From: Streptomyces chattanoogensis
GTDB taxonomy: Bacteria; Actinomycetota; Actinomycetes; Streptomycetales; Streptomycetaceae
NCBI RefSeq assembly: GCF_001294335.1
Contig: NZ_LGKG01000068.1
Span: 1 to 64,000, forward strand
Direction: 5' to 3'
Length of the DNA stretch: 64,000 bases
Shown one piece after another: positions 46,911 through 55,786 of the stretch (its first letter is position 1; each line of letters begins with the position of its first letter). A model generated the notes under the pieces. That model made no database searches and was not told the DNA's origin. It was given only the letters and a program-made list of their open reading frames with translations. A program made the translations under genes and the position numbers.

Positions 46911-47867
46911 TCAGCGCCCCGCTGTGCGGCCCTTCCGGCGGGCGGAGACGATCGCCCGGGTGACGACCGGCGGCAGCACGTCGAGCGCGACCCGGCGCAG
47001 CACACTGCGCTGCGGACGGCCCGCCGGCCGCACCGCGGACGCCTTCTGGGCCGGCACCGCGGGCCGCTGGGGCGGGCGCTCAGCGGCCTTCGCCCGGTGC
47101 CGGGAAACCGGCTGCGCGGGCTCCTTGGCACCCTTCGCGCTCAGCCGGATCAGCGGGGCGTCATTGACGTACTGCACCTCGTGCCAGACGTCCTTGCGGG
47201 ACTGCAGCCACCCCAGCAGCGCCTTCTGCAGCGGCTCGGGGTCGCCCCACGTCCCGTAGAACTTGGTGCCGGTGATGCAGACGGGGCGCAGGCCTTCATT
47301 GGCCACGGCCTGCCAGGTGGCGGCGGCCACCCCCGGACAGTGCTCGGCGCGGTAGTCGTCCATCACCACCACGCCGTCCTCGGTGAGCAGCTCGCGCACC
47401 GACAGGATGTCGCCGTGCACATGCTCGTACAGATGCGAGGCATCGATATGCGCAAAGCGCACCGAGCCGTCGGCGACATGGTCGCGCACGACGGAGCTGA
47501 GGCCCTGCACGATGGTGGGCAGCTCGTCATGGAACGAGAGGTAGTTGGCCTCGAAGGCGCGGCGGGTCAAGGTCGCGTAGGACTTCTTCATCTCCTTGGA
47601 GTTGGAGGAGTCCTCGGCGGGGGAATCGAAGAGATCGCAGACCGTGAAGCGCTCCTCGGAGCGCTTGCGGGCACCCAGGAAGATCGCGCTTTTGCCCATA
47701 TAGGCGCCCAGTTCGAGCAGGTCGCCGGAGACCGACCGGTCCTGCTGATGAGCCAGGAACCAATCGAACATCAGCTGGTCGGCGGTGAAGAACCAGCCCT
47801 TCACATCGGACAGCCGGGTGGGGCGGGGGAGCTGTTCGGCACTCTGGTCTGCGGTGGGTGCAGTCAT
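46911..47867 (-). CDS. Class I SAM-dependent methyltransferase (Methyltransf_24-like)
   Basis: 318 residues from ATG 47867; the frame continues upstream but there is no homology there. Core domain about 35-235 with LLELGAYMGKSAIFLG (SAM loop), FAHIDASHLYEHVHGDI and GVVVMDDYRAEHCPGV, the pattern of Methyltransf_24 enzymes linked to glycan and natural-product tailoring. The last ~70 residues are basic and Pro/Ala-rich. A C/A-rich leader with repeated CACATC elements precedes it. Its context at the edge of the wall-polymer cluster suggests O-methylation of a sugar, but this is not proven. Confidence 0.88.
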   Translation of the reverse strand: MTAPTADQSAEQLPRPTRLSDVKGWFFTADQLMFDWFLAHQQDRSVSGDLLELGAYMGKSAIFLGARKRSEERFTVCDLFDSPAEDSSNSKEMKKSYATLTRRAFEANYLSFHDELPTIVQGLSSVVRDHVADGSVRFAHIDASHLYEHVHGDILSVRELLTEDGVVVMDDYRAEHCPGVAAATWQAVANEGLRPVCITGTKFYGTWGDPEPLQKALLGWLQSRKDVWHEVQYVNDAPLIRLSAKGAKEPAQPVSRHRAKAAERPPQRPAVPAQKASAVRPAGRPQRSVLRRVALDVLPPVVTRAIVSARRKGRTAGR

Positions 47868-48252
47868 GTGCGGTCCGTCTCCAGACGGTCGGGAATCGAT
47901 GGCGATGTGCGACACGTATGTGGATGTGCGTAGGGGTATGTGCCGGCTTGTTCTGCCGTGGATGTGTGCGGATGTGATGCGGATGTGTCTGCTGTTGTAG
48001 ATGCGGCCGGCGCCGGGGCCGGTTCCGCGCATACGCCCGCCCGCACGGGGGCCGGGGCGCCGCCGCCCGGCTCGCGGAGCGTCCGGGCGCGTCTACGCAG
48101 TGTCCACGACAAAACCCTGTCGCACCATGCGTTTCACGGCACTGACCGTCATCGGCCGTCATCGACCGTCATGGTAGGGGGAAGGAAATGAACGGAAGAT
48201 GGCGTGGATCACGTCCCGATCCCGCATCAGCACCCCGGGGCCCGGCACGGAG
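47868..48252 (-). other. Intergenic leader with repeated CACATC motifs
   Basis: 385 bases without a credible gene. On the plus strand GATGTG occurs five times between 47904 and 47987 (CACATC in the methyltransferase mRNA). This gives a C/A-rich, G-poor leader that is probably unstructured. The remainder toward 48252 holds nothing recognisable apart from the end of the upstream permease operon. Confidence 0.5.
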
Positions 48253-49161
48253 CTACTTCACCGCACCCGCCATCACACCGGAGACGAACTGCCGCTGGAA
48301 GGCGAAGAAGACGATCAGCGGCACCACCATCGACACAAACGCACCCGGCGCCAGCACATCGATGTTGTTGCCGAACTGCCGCACCTCCTGCTGCAGCGCG
48401 ACCGTGACCGGCGGACTGCCGCTGTCCGCGAAGATCAGCGCGATCAGCATGTCGTTCCACACCCACAGGAACTGGAAGATCCCCAGCGACGCGATCGCCG
48501 GCCCGCCCAGCGGCATGACGACCCGGGTGAACAGCCGCAGCTCGCCCGCCCCGTCCAGCCGCGCCGCCTCCAGCAGCTCGCGCGGGATCTCCGCGAAGAA
48601 GTTCCGCAGCAGGAACACCGCGAACGGCAGACCGAACGCCGTATGGAAGAGGATCACCCCGGCCGTGGTCTCGAACAGCCCCACCGCGCCGAACAGCTTC
48701 GCCACCGGGATCAGCGCCACCTGGACCGGCACCACCAGCAGCCCGACGACCACCATGAACCAGCCGTCACGCCCCGGAAAATCCATCCAGGCGAACGCAT
48801 AACCGGCCAGCGACCCGATGACGACCACCAGCACCGTGGCCGGAACGGTGATCGCCGCGGTGGTCAGCAGCGAACCCATCACCTTCTCGTTCTCCAGCAG
48901 ACGGCCGTAATTGTCGAAGGTGATCCCCGCCGGCCTGGCGAACACCTGCCACCAGCCCGACTCGGCGATCTGCTGCGGGCTGCGCAGCGACGACAGCAGC
49001 AGACCGACGGTCGGCATCAGCCAGAACAGCGCGACCAGCACCAGAAAGACCCGCAGCGCGCCGCCACCGGTCCGGGCCGCCAGCCGCGTGGCCAGCGGCC
49101 GCTTCGCCGGTACGGCGCGGCCCACCGCCCCCTCCGCGGCGGCACCCTCGACGGTCGTCAT
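48253..49161 (-). CDS. Carbohydrate ABC importer permease, MalG-like
   Basis: 302 residues; ATG overlaps the stop of the upstream permease gene (ATGA). Six transmembrane helices of the BPD_transp_1 type. The cytoplasmic coupling EAA loop reads ELLEAARLDGAGELRLFTRVV, followed by MPLGGPAI. The C-terminus ends QRQFVSGVMAGAVK, the usual MalG/UgpE-type ending (xGxxxGAVK). It pairs with the MalF-like permease and the binding lipoprotein. No ATPase gene is present, so a shared sugar ATPase such as MsiK elsewhere in the chromosome is expected, as is normal in Streptomyces. Confidence 0.94.
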   Translation of the reverse strand: MTTVEGAAAEGAVGRAVPAKRPLATRLAARTGGGALRVFLVLVALFWLMPTVGLLLSSLRSPQQIAESGWWQVFARPAGITFDNYGRLLENEKVMGSLLTTAAITVPATVLVVVIGSLAGYAFAWMDFPGRDGWFMVVVGLLVVPVQVALIPVAKLFGAVGLFETTAGVILFHTAFGLPFAVFLLRNFFAEIPRELLEAARLDGAGELRLFTRVVMPLGGPAIASLGIFQFLWVWNDMLIALIFADSGSPPVTVALQQEVRQFGNNIDVLAPGAFVSMVVPLIVFFAFQRQFVSGVMAGAVK

Positions 49162-50546
49162 CGCGCACGCTCCTTCCGGATGCGCCGGAGATTGACGTAC
49201 ATCACCGGCAGCACGAGCAGCAGCAGGAATACGGCGATCGCACTGCCCAGGCCCTCGTCGACATCCGTACCGAACGACGACTGGAAGAGCTGGAGAGCCA
49301 GCACATTGGCGGACCGGAGACTGGAGCCCGGCGCGATGATGTAGACCAGATCGAAGATCTTCAGCACATTGATCATCAGCGTGACCAGCACGACCACCAG
49401 GACCGGCGCCAGCAGCGGCACCGTGATCCGCCGGAAGACCTGCCACTCGCCGGCGCCGTCCACCCGTGCCGCCTCCAGCAGCTCCCGCGGCACCGCCGCC
49501 AGCCCCGCCGCGATCAGCACCATCGCAAAACCGGCCCACATCCAGACATAGCTGCCGATGATGGCCGGGGTGACCAGCGCCGGACCGAGCCAGTCGACGC
49601 CGTGGTACGCCTCCGCGAAGTTCGCCGCGGGCAGCCGCAGCCGGGCGCCGTCGGCCTTGTCCGCGGGCAGCGCATACGTCCCGTCGGCGGCCGTCGTCGC
49701 CGAGGCGACCACCGCACCGCCCTTGACCGCCTCGACCGTCAGGCCCGCCAGCGCCTTCTCATTGCCGTCGATCACCTTCGGCCGCCCGCCGCCCCCACGG
49801 GTGAAGTCCAGCCAGGCCGTCCCGGTGATCTTGCCGGGCTGCGGCTGGGCGACGGCCGCCGGCTTCGCGTCCCGGACATCGCTCTGCCGGACGGCCACCA
49901 GCGGCAGATCCGCCGACGACCCCGACGGTCCCGACGACGCCGAGGAACCCGAAGCCCCCGCCCGTACGGCCGACTTCGTGGTGAACGCCCCGCCGCCGGA
50001 CGGCCGCAGACCGGAGTTCGGCCGGGGCTTGGCGCCCGGGAACGGCGCGGGCTCGGCGAACGTGTCGTGCACGCTCACCCACACCGCATTGGCGACCCCG
50101 CGCTCCGGGGCCTGGTCGTACACCAGCCGGAAGATGATGCCCGCCGCCAGCATGGAGATCGCCATCGGCATGAAGACGACCAGCTTGAAGGCGGTGCCCC
50201 AGCGGATCCGCTCGGTCAGCACCGCGAAGATCAGCCCCAGGGCCGTCGACACGGTCGGCGCGACCACGACCCAGATGACGTTGTTCCGCAGCGCGGTACG
50301 GATCGCGTCGTCCGAAAACATCGCGCCGTAATTGCCCAGCCCCACGAAGCCGTCGCCGGACGCGTCGAACAGACTGCGGTAGACGGAGAAGACGATGGGA
50401 TAGACGACCAGCGCACCGAGCAGCACCAGGGCCGGCAGCAGAAAGACGGCCGCCACCCAGCGGCGGGTGCCCGTCACGCCCCGGCCCGCCCGCTTGCCGC
50501 GCCGGCCCGCCCGGTGATGTCTGGCTACGGCTTCTGCATCGCTCAT
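49158..50546 (-). CDS. Carbohydrate ABC importer permease, MalF-like, with inserted extracytoplasmic domain
   Basis: 462 residues, about 150 more than a typical sugar permease of this class. Helix 1 at about 29-55, then helices at about 88-110 and 120-142. Next comes a long extracytoplasmic insert (about 155-320). It is Ser/Gly/Pro-rich, then contains a segment (about 235-305) with TGTAWLDF, LAGLTVEAVKGG and TTAADGTYALP, the pattern of Cna-B/carboxypeptidase-regulatory-like beta-sandwiches. The final helices and the EAA loop ELLEAARVDGAGEWQVFRRI are intact. E. coli MalF also has an Ig-like periplasmic loop that contacts the binding protein, so this insert may play a similar role. It starts about 110 bases after the binding-protein stop. 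Confidence 0.92.
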   Translation of the reverse strand: MSDAEAVARHHRAGRRGKRAGRGVTGTRRWVAAVFLLPALVLLGALVVYPIVFSVYRSLFDASGDGFVGLGNYGAMFSDDAIRTALRNNVIWVVVAPTVSTALGLIFAVLTERIRWGTAFKLVVFMPMAISMLAAGIIFRLVYDQAPERGVANAVWVSVHDTFAEPAPFPGAKPRPNSGLRPSGGGAFTTKSAVRAGASGSSASSGPSGSSADLPLVAVRQSDVRDAKPAAVAQPQPGKITGTAWLDFTRGGGGRPKVIDGNEKALAGLTVEAVKGGAVVASATTAADGTYALPADKADGARLRLPAANFAEAYHGVDWLGPALVTPAIIGSYVWMWAGFAMVLIAAGLAAVPRELLEAARVDGAGEWQVFRRITVPLLAPVLVVVLVTLMINVLKIFDLVYIIAPGSSLRSANVLALQLFQSSFGTDVDEGLGSAIAVFLLLLVLPVMYVNLRRIRKERAR

Positions 50547-50585
50547 CGTGACGGCCCCCCAGGCCCGTTCCTCGAGGCGGACTTC

Positions 50586-50633
50586 TCGGCCGGCTCACTC
50601 GTCGGCCGGCTCACTCGTCGGTCGGTTCACTCG
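50586..50633 (-). repeat. Three tandem 16-bp repeats between binding-protein and permease genes
   Basis: Plus-strand unit TCGGCCGGCTCACTCG twice exactly (50586-50601, 50602-50617) and a third copy with two changes (50618-50633). The array lies in the 111-base spacer of the sugar-import operon, about 40 bases before the permease start. Confidence 0.95.
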
Positions 50634-50657
50634 GCTCGGTGCCCGAACGGCTTCCGG

Positions 50658-52025
50658 TCAGCGCCCGAACGACTTCGCGGCGTCCTTCTCCAGCTGCGCC
50701 TGTGTCCCCGCGATGTCCTTGGGGTTCTTGAGGAAGTCCTGCAGGTCCTTCCACTCGCCCTGCCCCGGCTTGCCGCCGAACGAGGCCGGCGCCTGGTCGG
50801 ACATGTCGAAGCGGAAATCGTCCCCCGCCGCGATCAGCGCCCTGGCGATCGTGCGCATCACCTCATTGGCGTACGCCGCCTGGTCCAGCTCCTTGTTGGG
50901 CGAAAGGAAGCCGCCCGCCTGCGCCCAGATCTTGGCCGCGTCCGTCGACGCCAAAAACGCCAGCAACGCCTGGGACGCCTTGTTGTCCTTGAGCGCCACC
51001 GCCACATCGCCACCGGTCACCACCGGCGACTTGGCACCCACCGCCGGGAACGGAAAGACCTTGGCATCACTGCCCACCTTGGCCCGGGTCTGCGCGATAT
51101 TGGCCGCGGCGAAATCCGCCGAGGAGACCATCGCGGCCTTGGGCGCATCGCCGCCGCTGAAGGTCTGCGTCACCGATGTGGGAAAGTCCGTCTGCAGGGC
51201 ACCGGAATTGCCGCCCGCCAGCAGATCCTTACGGCCGAAGAGCTGCGCCAGCGTGGTCAGCGCCCGCTTCACCGAAGGATCGGTCCACTTGATCCTGTGC
51301 TGCGCCAGCCGGTCGTATTTCTCCGGACCCGCCTGCGAAAGATAGACGTTCTCGAACCAGTCGGTCAGCGTCCAGCCGTCCGATCCGCCCACCGAGACCG
51401 GCGCCACACCCGAATCGAAAACCGTCTGCGCGGCCTTGAGGAATTCCTGCCAGTTCTTCGGCGCGCCGACGCCCGCATTGTCGAAGGCATTGGCGTTGTA
51501 CCAGACCAGCGACTTGTTGCTGGCCTTGAAATACACGCCGTACTGCGTGCCCTTGTGGGCGCCCAGATCCTGCCAGCCCTTGGTGTAGTTCTTCGCGAGC
51601 TGCTCCTTGGCGGTGGTGCCGAGCGGCTTGAGCCAGCCCTTCTGCGCGAACTCGTTGAGCACGCCGACCTGCTGGAGCATCGCAACGTCCGGCGGGCCGC
51701 CACCCGCGATCTTGGAGCCGATGAACCCGGCCATGTCGTCGCCGCTGGGCACGAAGTCGACCGTGGCACCGGTGCGCTTCTCGAACTCGTCCAGCACCTT
51801 GACGAAGTTCTCCCGCTCGGGGCCCGTCCAGACCGCGGTGACCTGGATCTTCTGCCCGTTCAGCTTGGGCAGCCGGACGGTGGGGGCGGTGCTGCCGCCC
51901 TTGCCGCCGCTGCCGCGTGCGTCGTCCTTGCTGCCGCCGCAGGCCGTCAGCGCGAGGGCGAGCGCGACCCCCGCCGCGAGGGTGGTCGTGACGCGTCCAG
52001 CCGTGCGGTCGAATCGTGTGCGCAT
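50658..52025 (-). CDS. Extracellular sugar-binding lipoprotein of ABC importer
   Basis: 455 residues. Signal peptide with lipobox LTAC (Cys about 29), followed by a Gly/Ser linker. Family 1 solute-binding fold (SBP_bac_1/8): VDFVPSGDDMAGFIGSKIAG, DVAMLQQVGVLNEFAQKGWL, and GVYFKASNKSLVWYNANAF, a typical ABC sugar-binder block. The C-terminal lobe has GGFLSPNKELDQAAY. It would capture an oligosaccharide outside the cell and hand it to the two downstream permeases. No glycosidase or LacI-type regulator is next to it, so the sugar cannot be inferred. It is the first gene of the operon. Confidence 0.94.
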   Translation of the reverse strand: MRTRFDRTAGRVTTTLAAGVALALALTACGGSKDDARGSGGKGGSTAPTVRLPKLNGQKIQVTAVWTGPERENFVKVLDEFEKRTGATVDFVPSGDDMAGFIGSKIAGGGPPDVAMLQQVGVLNEFAQKGWLKPLGTTAKEQLAKNYTKGWQDLGAHKGTQYGVYFKASNKSLVWYNANAFDNAGVGAPKNWQEFLKAAQTVFDSGVAPVSVGGSDGWTLTDWFENVYLSQAGPEKYDRLAQHRIKWTDPSVKRALTTLAQLFGRKDLLAGGNSGALQTDFPTSVTQTFSGGDAPKAAMVSSADFAAANIAQTRAKVGSDAKVFPFPAVGAKSPVVTGGDVAVALKDNKASQALLAFLASTDAAKIWAQAGGFLSPNKELDQAAYANEVMRTIARALIAAGDDFRFDMSDQAPASFGGKPGQGEWKDLQDFLKNPKDIAGTQAQLEKDAAKSFGR

Positions 52026-52513
52026 CCCCGTAGCCCCTTATCGCTGCGCCTGCCGTGCGTGGCCTGCCGTGCGTGCGGTGGTGCCGGTGCGGTGGTGCGG
52101 TGGTGCCCGTCGGTGCTCTTCCGGTGGATTTCCGGTGGTCTTCTGGATCTCCGGTGGCTTCGCGGCACCGGGCGGCGTTCGCGCCCGGTGCGCTCCGCGT
52201 CGTGCGACTCCGCGGTGTGCGACAGGTCTACGCCGGGATCCCCGGCGCCGCAATACCGCGTCCGTCCGCAACTGGCCTTTCGTGATGGGGCTGTTACGGC
52301 CTACGGGGCGGGACGGGCCGGGAATCCAGGGCCCGCGAACCCGCGGGACTGCCGTGCCTTGCCGACCCGACAGACCGAACCCGACAGGCCGGAACCGGCA
52401 CCACGGCAGGGGGCGGCCGCCCACAGCCACACATAGCTGTGGGCACATAGCTGTGGGCGCCATGGACGCGCCCGCCCCCTCGCACTCGCGCCCCCCCCCG
52501 GCGGCGCCGCGGC
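52026..52513 (-). other. 488-base gap upstream of the sugar-importer operon
   Basis: No credible gene. Part of it (about 52070-52160) is a low-complexity stretch rich in GGTGG-type repeats. A 14-bp tandem repeat with an inverted-repeat partner lies at 52420-52457. The operon promoter should be here, but I could not assign boxes or a clear LacI-type palindrome. Confidence 0.4.
52420..52457. repeat. 14-bp tandem repeat with inverted partner
   Basis: CACATAGCTGTGGG occurs twice head to tail (52430-52443, 52444-52457). An upstream CCCACAGC (52420-52427) is the inverse of the GCTGTGGG part, so the region can form alternative stem-loops. It is close to the 3' end of the FHA-FtsK gene. Confidence 0.9.
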
Positions 52514-55500
52514 TCACACCAGCGGCGCGGCGGGGGGCGCTCCCAACGACTGCCCGGCCCGCTGCAGGGCGCTGGCCAGCAGGGCCAGATCCGTCGGGCC
52601 GTTGCCCAGCTCGCGCAGCGGGCGCCGGGCCGGCGGGTCACCCATCCGCTGCCACTCCAGCGGCACGACCGTCGGACGCAGGGTGGACGTACGGGGTATC
52701 CGGCCCGTCACCCGGCCCGCCTGGAACGGGGTCGAGGAGCCGTCCGCCGCCCGGTCCAGCAGGCCGCGGCCCGGCGGCACCGGCTCGGCGGAACCGGCGG
52801 CGGGGCCCAGCCGGACGCGCAGCCGGGCCCGTTCGCCGGTCGCGGTCTCCGCCGTGCGGTCCGGGTGGCCGGTCGCCGCTATGAGATGAACGCCCAGCGC
52901 CGCACCGTCCCGGGCGACCGCCTCCAGCGCCCGCACCACCGAACCGGCGGCCGGCCGGCCCGTACTGCCCAGCGCCGGGGCCACCAGCGCGTCGAAGTCG
53001 TCGACCAGCACGAACAGCCGCGGCATCGGCGGCGCCTGGTCCTCCGCGGCCGGTGCCCCGCCGGGTGCCCGCAGCCGCAGGGTGCCGGTGCCCGAGGTGT
53101 CCGCCGCCCCGCCGCCTCCTTCCTTATCACGGCAACGATTACGGAGCGTGAGAAGTTCCTGCGGAGTGTCACCCGATTCGGTGGAGCGGCGCGGGGCGAT
53201 GATCCGCGGGGCCGGCAGATGCTTGGCGCGCCACTCGGCGAACGGCGTGCCGCCCAGTATTTCCGCGCGCCGCTTCAGCTCCGAGGACAGCGCCTGGGCG
53301 AACTCCCGCATCCGGACCGGGTCCGAGGCCGCCAGATACGTCGTGACATGCGGCAGATCCGTGCACATCCGCAGCCCCTCGCCGCGTTCGCTGCCGCCGC
53401 CGTCGACGAGGACCAGCGACAGCAGATCGGGGCGGTCGGCGGCGGCGAGCGCGGCGGCCAGCGAACGCATCAGCTCCGTCTTGCCGGTGGCCGCCGCGCC
53501 CTCCAGGAGGAGGTGGGTGCCGTCGGCGGCGAGATCCGCGGCCAGCGGGCCGTGCGGTCCCGCGCCGAGCACCGCCGGCGTGCTCGGCCGGTCCGTGTCC
53601 AGGGCGGCGGCCCAGCGCGCCATCAGCGACGCGGGGGTGGCGCGGGCCAGCCCCAGCTCGTCCAGCAGCCGGGACGCCTCGGGCAGCGGGGCGGCCGCGC
53701 GGTGCGTCTGACGGCCGCCGTCGGTGGCCGTCGTCTCGGCCTCGCGCAGCGGCGCCAGCGCACGGGCGAACCGCTCGGCCCAGGCGACGGAGACCGCGTC
53801 CAACGCCGCGACCGTGCCGTTCGGCCCGGAACCGGGCTGCACCACCCGCAGCGCCGTGGCCACATCACCGCTGAGCACCGCCACCGCCCCGCACTCACCG
53901 AAGGCGGGCGACGCCTTCCGGGCGGCCTCGTACGTCGCGGCCAGCGGGAAGGCGGGGGAGGCGGCGGGGGTCTCCGCCAGACAGAGCAGATGGATCCCGG
54001 CCGCCGGGCCGCCCGCCGCGAGCCGGGCCGCGCGCTCGCGCAGCTCCGACGAGCCGAGGTCGCCGTCCACGATCACAACGGTGTACGGGCCCTGGTGGCG
54101 GGCCGCGGCGGCGGCCACCTCGGCGCGGTCGGCGCTGGCCCAGTCCGTCCCGAGCGGACCGTCGTCCAGGCGGCGCACCAGCTCGGCCGTACGGGCCGCG
54201 GCCTGCTCCTTGTCGTAGGCGAGCAGCAGCCGGCAGTCCTGGCCGCGGTCCGGGCGGACATGCGGCAGCCAGCCCAGCCAGGACCAGTCGGCCACCCGCT
54301 CCTCGGTGCCGCGCGCCCGGTCCGTGGCGATCAGCACGATCTCGAGGGTGGAGGGGGAGTGCAGGGCGGCGAGCTGGGCGACGGTGGCGCGGGCCAGCCC
54401 GGTCAGCCGCTCGCGCGGCCCGGCCAGGCCCAGCGAGCCCGCCCGGCACAGCTCGACGGTGACCGGCGCGGCGATCCGGCCGCCGTCCCTGCTGGCCGTC
54501 CCCAGCCGGACGGCCAGCGCATCGGGGTGGTCCCGGCCGCGCTCCCACAGGCGGGGGCCGGGACCGAGCGCCGTCAAGAGGACGGCGGCGGCATCCGGCC
54601 AGCGGTCGTGCGATCCGGTGGTCGTCGCAGCGCCGGAATCGTCCCCGGACGTCCCGGCCGCCGGGTCCGCGGGCGCCGCGCCGGCGTCCTCCGGCCGCTC
54701 CGCCGCATAGCGGCCGCCGGCCAGCCGCCGCGCCCAGGCGCCGATGCCGCCCCGGCGGGCGGTCCTGGCGGTGTCGGTGGGCGCCAGCTGCTGCTGCCCG
54801 GCGTGGGTGCCGTCCTGGTGGGACGGGCCGTGGTCCCGGAGGCCGTACGCGGGGGCCGGCTGCCCCGCGCCGCCGGCCCGCGGTCCGCCATCGGGAGCCG
54901 AACCGCGCAGGGGCGGGTCCTGGTGTACGGGCCCGCTCAGCGGTGCGCGGGCGGGAGGTGCGGCCGGGGGGAAGGGGACGGCGGCCGGGGCCTGGGCGCC
55001 GTAGGGGCCCTCCCACGGCCGCCCTTCCCCGGGGCCGTCCCCGGTGGAGTACCGCGCCCCTGCCGTGGCAGCGGCCGCAGCGTCGCTCGCCCACTCCCGG
55101 CTCTGCGGGGGGATGCCTGCCGCCCCCGGGACGACCCGCAGCTGCCCCTCGCCGTCGGGGGCGGCGGGCAGTGCCGGGTCCGGGCCGCCGGGGGAGGCCT
55201 GGAGGCGGAGGGCGGATTCGCCGACCCGCAGCAGGGCGCCGGGCCGCAGCGGGGCGGGCTGTTCGCCCAGGTCGACGCCGTCGACGGCGGTGCCGTTGGT
55301 GGAGCGCAGGTCCGCGACGTACACCGAGCCGTCCGGCTCGACCGTCACCGCGCAGTGCAGCCGGGAGACGTCCGGGTCGTCCAGGGGGACGTCGGCGTCG
55401 GCGGAGCGGCCGATACGGATCTGGCCGCCGTGCAGCAGATGGACGCCGCCGGCATCGGGGCCCGAGACGACCCGCAGCCGGGCCGGGCCGTGCGGCAGGC

Positions 55501-55786
55501 CGTGTGCCGGAGCGGGGCCGGGGCCCTGGAGGGAGAGCACCGCGCCGTCGATCAGCGGGGGCTCGCCGATCGCCGCGCGCTGCGGATCGAGCCGCTCATT
55601 GCCCGCGTACAGCACGACAGGACCGCCGCCGGCGCCGCCCGCGTCCGCGCCCGGGCCGGCCACCGAGGAGGCGAGGGAGCCCGCGACCGACGCCAGGGCG
55701 GTCCCGGCAGGGGCCGTCACGAGCACGTCGCAGGCCCGTGTGGTGTGGCCGCTGCGCGGCCCGAGGACGGTCAGCCGGATCTGCAT
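52514..55786 (-). CDS. FHA-domain FtsK/SpoIIIE-like ATPase
   Basis: 1090 residues from ATG 55786 (MQIRLTVLGP); the frame is open upstream without homology. An N-terminal domain (about 1-95) may be ubiquitin-like or a degenerate FHA. A clear FHA domain follows (about 100-195) with IRIGRSADADVPL, SRLHC and LRSTNGTAVDG, all phosphothreonine-binding hallmarks. After a Pro/Gly/Ala-rich linker (about 200-380) comes a degenerate ATPase-like module, then an FtsK-type ATPase. The latter has Walker A GAAATGKTELM (about 763) and Walker B RLFVLVDDFDAL (about 923). No transmembrane helix is evident, unlike FtsK or EssC. The FHA domain and divergent pkaA/pkaB suggest control by these kinases. Confidence 0.88.
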   Translation of the reverse strand: MQIRLTVLGPRSGHTTRACDVLVTAPAGTALASVAGSLASSVAGPGADAGGAGGGPVVLYAGNERLDPQRAAIGEPPLIDGAVLSLQGPGPAPAHGLPHGPARLRVVSGPDAGGVHLLHGGQIRIGRSADADVPLDDPDVSRLHCAVTVEPDGSVYVADLRSTNGTAVDGVDLGEQPAPLRPGALLRVGESALRLQASPGGPDPALPAAPDGEGQLRVVPGAAGIPPQSREWASDAAAAATAGARYSTGDGPGEGRPWEGPYGAQAPAAVPFPPAAPPARAPLSGPVHQDPPLRGSAPDGGPRAGGAGQPAPAYGLRDHGPSHQDGTHAGQQQLAPTDTARTARRGGIGAWARRLAGGRYAAERPEDAGAAPADPAAGTSGDDSGAATTTGSHDRWPDAAAVLLTALGPGPRLWERGRDHPDALAVRLGTASRDGGRIAAPVTVELCRAGSLGLAGPRERLTGLARATVAQLAALHSPSTLEIVLIATDRARGTEERVADWSWLGWLPHVRPDRGQDCRLLLAYDKEQAAARTAELVRRLDDGPLGTDWASADRAEVAAAAARHQGPYTVVIVDGDLGSSELRERAARLAAGGPAAGIHLLCLAETPAASPAFPLAATYEAARKASPAFGECGAVAVLSGDVATALRVVQPGSGPNGTVAALDAVSVAWAERFARALAPLREAETTATDGGRQTHRAAAPLPEASRLLDELGLARATPASLMARWAAALDTDRPSTPAVLGAGPHGPLAADLAADGTHLLLEGAAATGKTELMRSLAAALAAADRPDLLSLVLVDGGGSERGEGLRMCTDLPHVTTYLAASDPVRMREFAQALSSELKRRAEILGGTPFAEWRAKHLPAPRIIAPRRSTESGDTPQELLTLRNRCRDKEGGGGAADTSGTGTLRLRAPGGAPAAEDQAPPMPRLFVLVDDFDALVAPALGSTGRPAAGSVVRALEAVARDGAALGVHLIAATGHPDRTAETATGERARLRVRLGPAAGSAEPVPPGRGLLDRAADGSSTPFQAGRVTGRIPRTSTLRPTVVPLEWQRMGDPPARRPLRELGNGPTDLALLASALQRAGQSLGAPPAAPLV

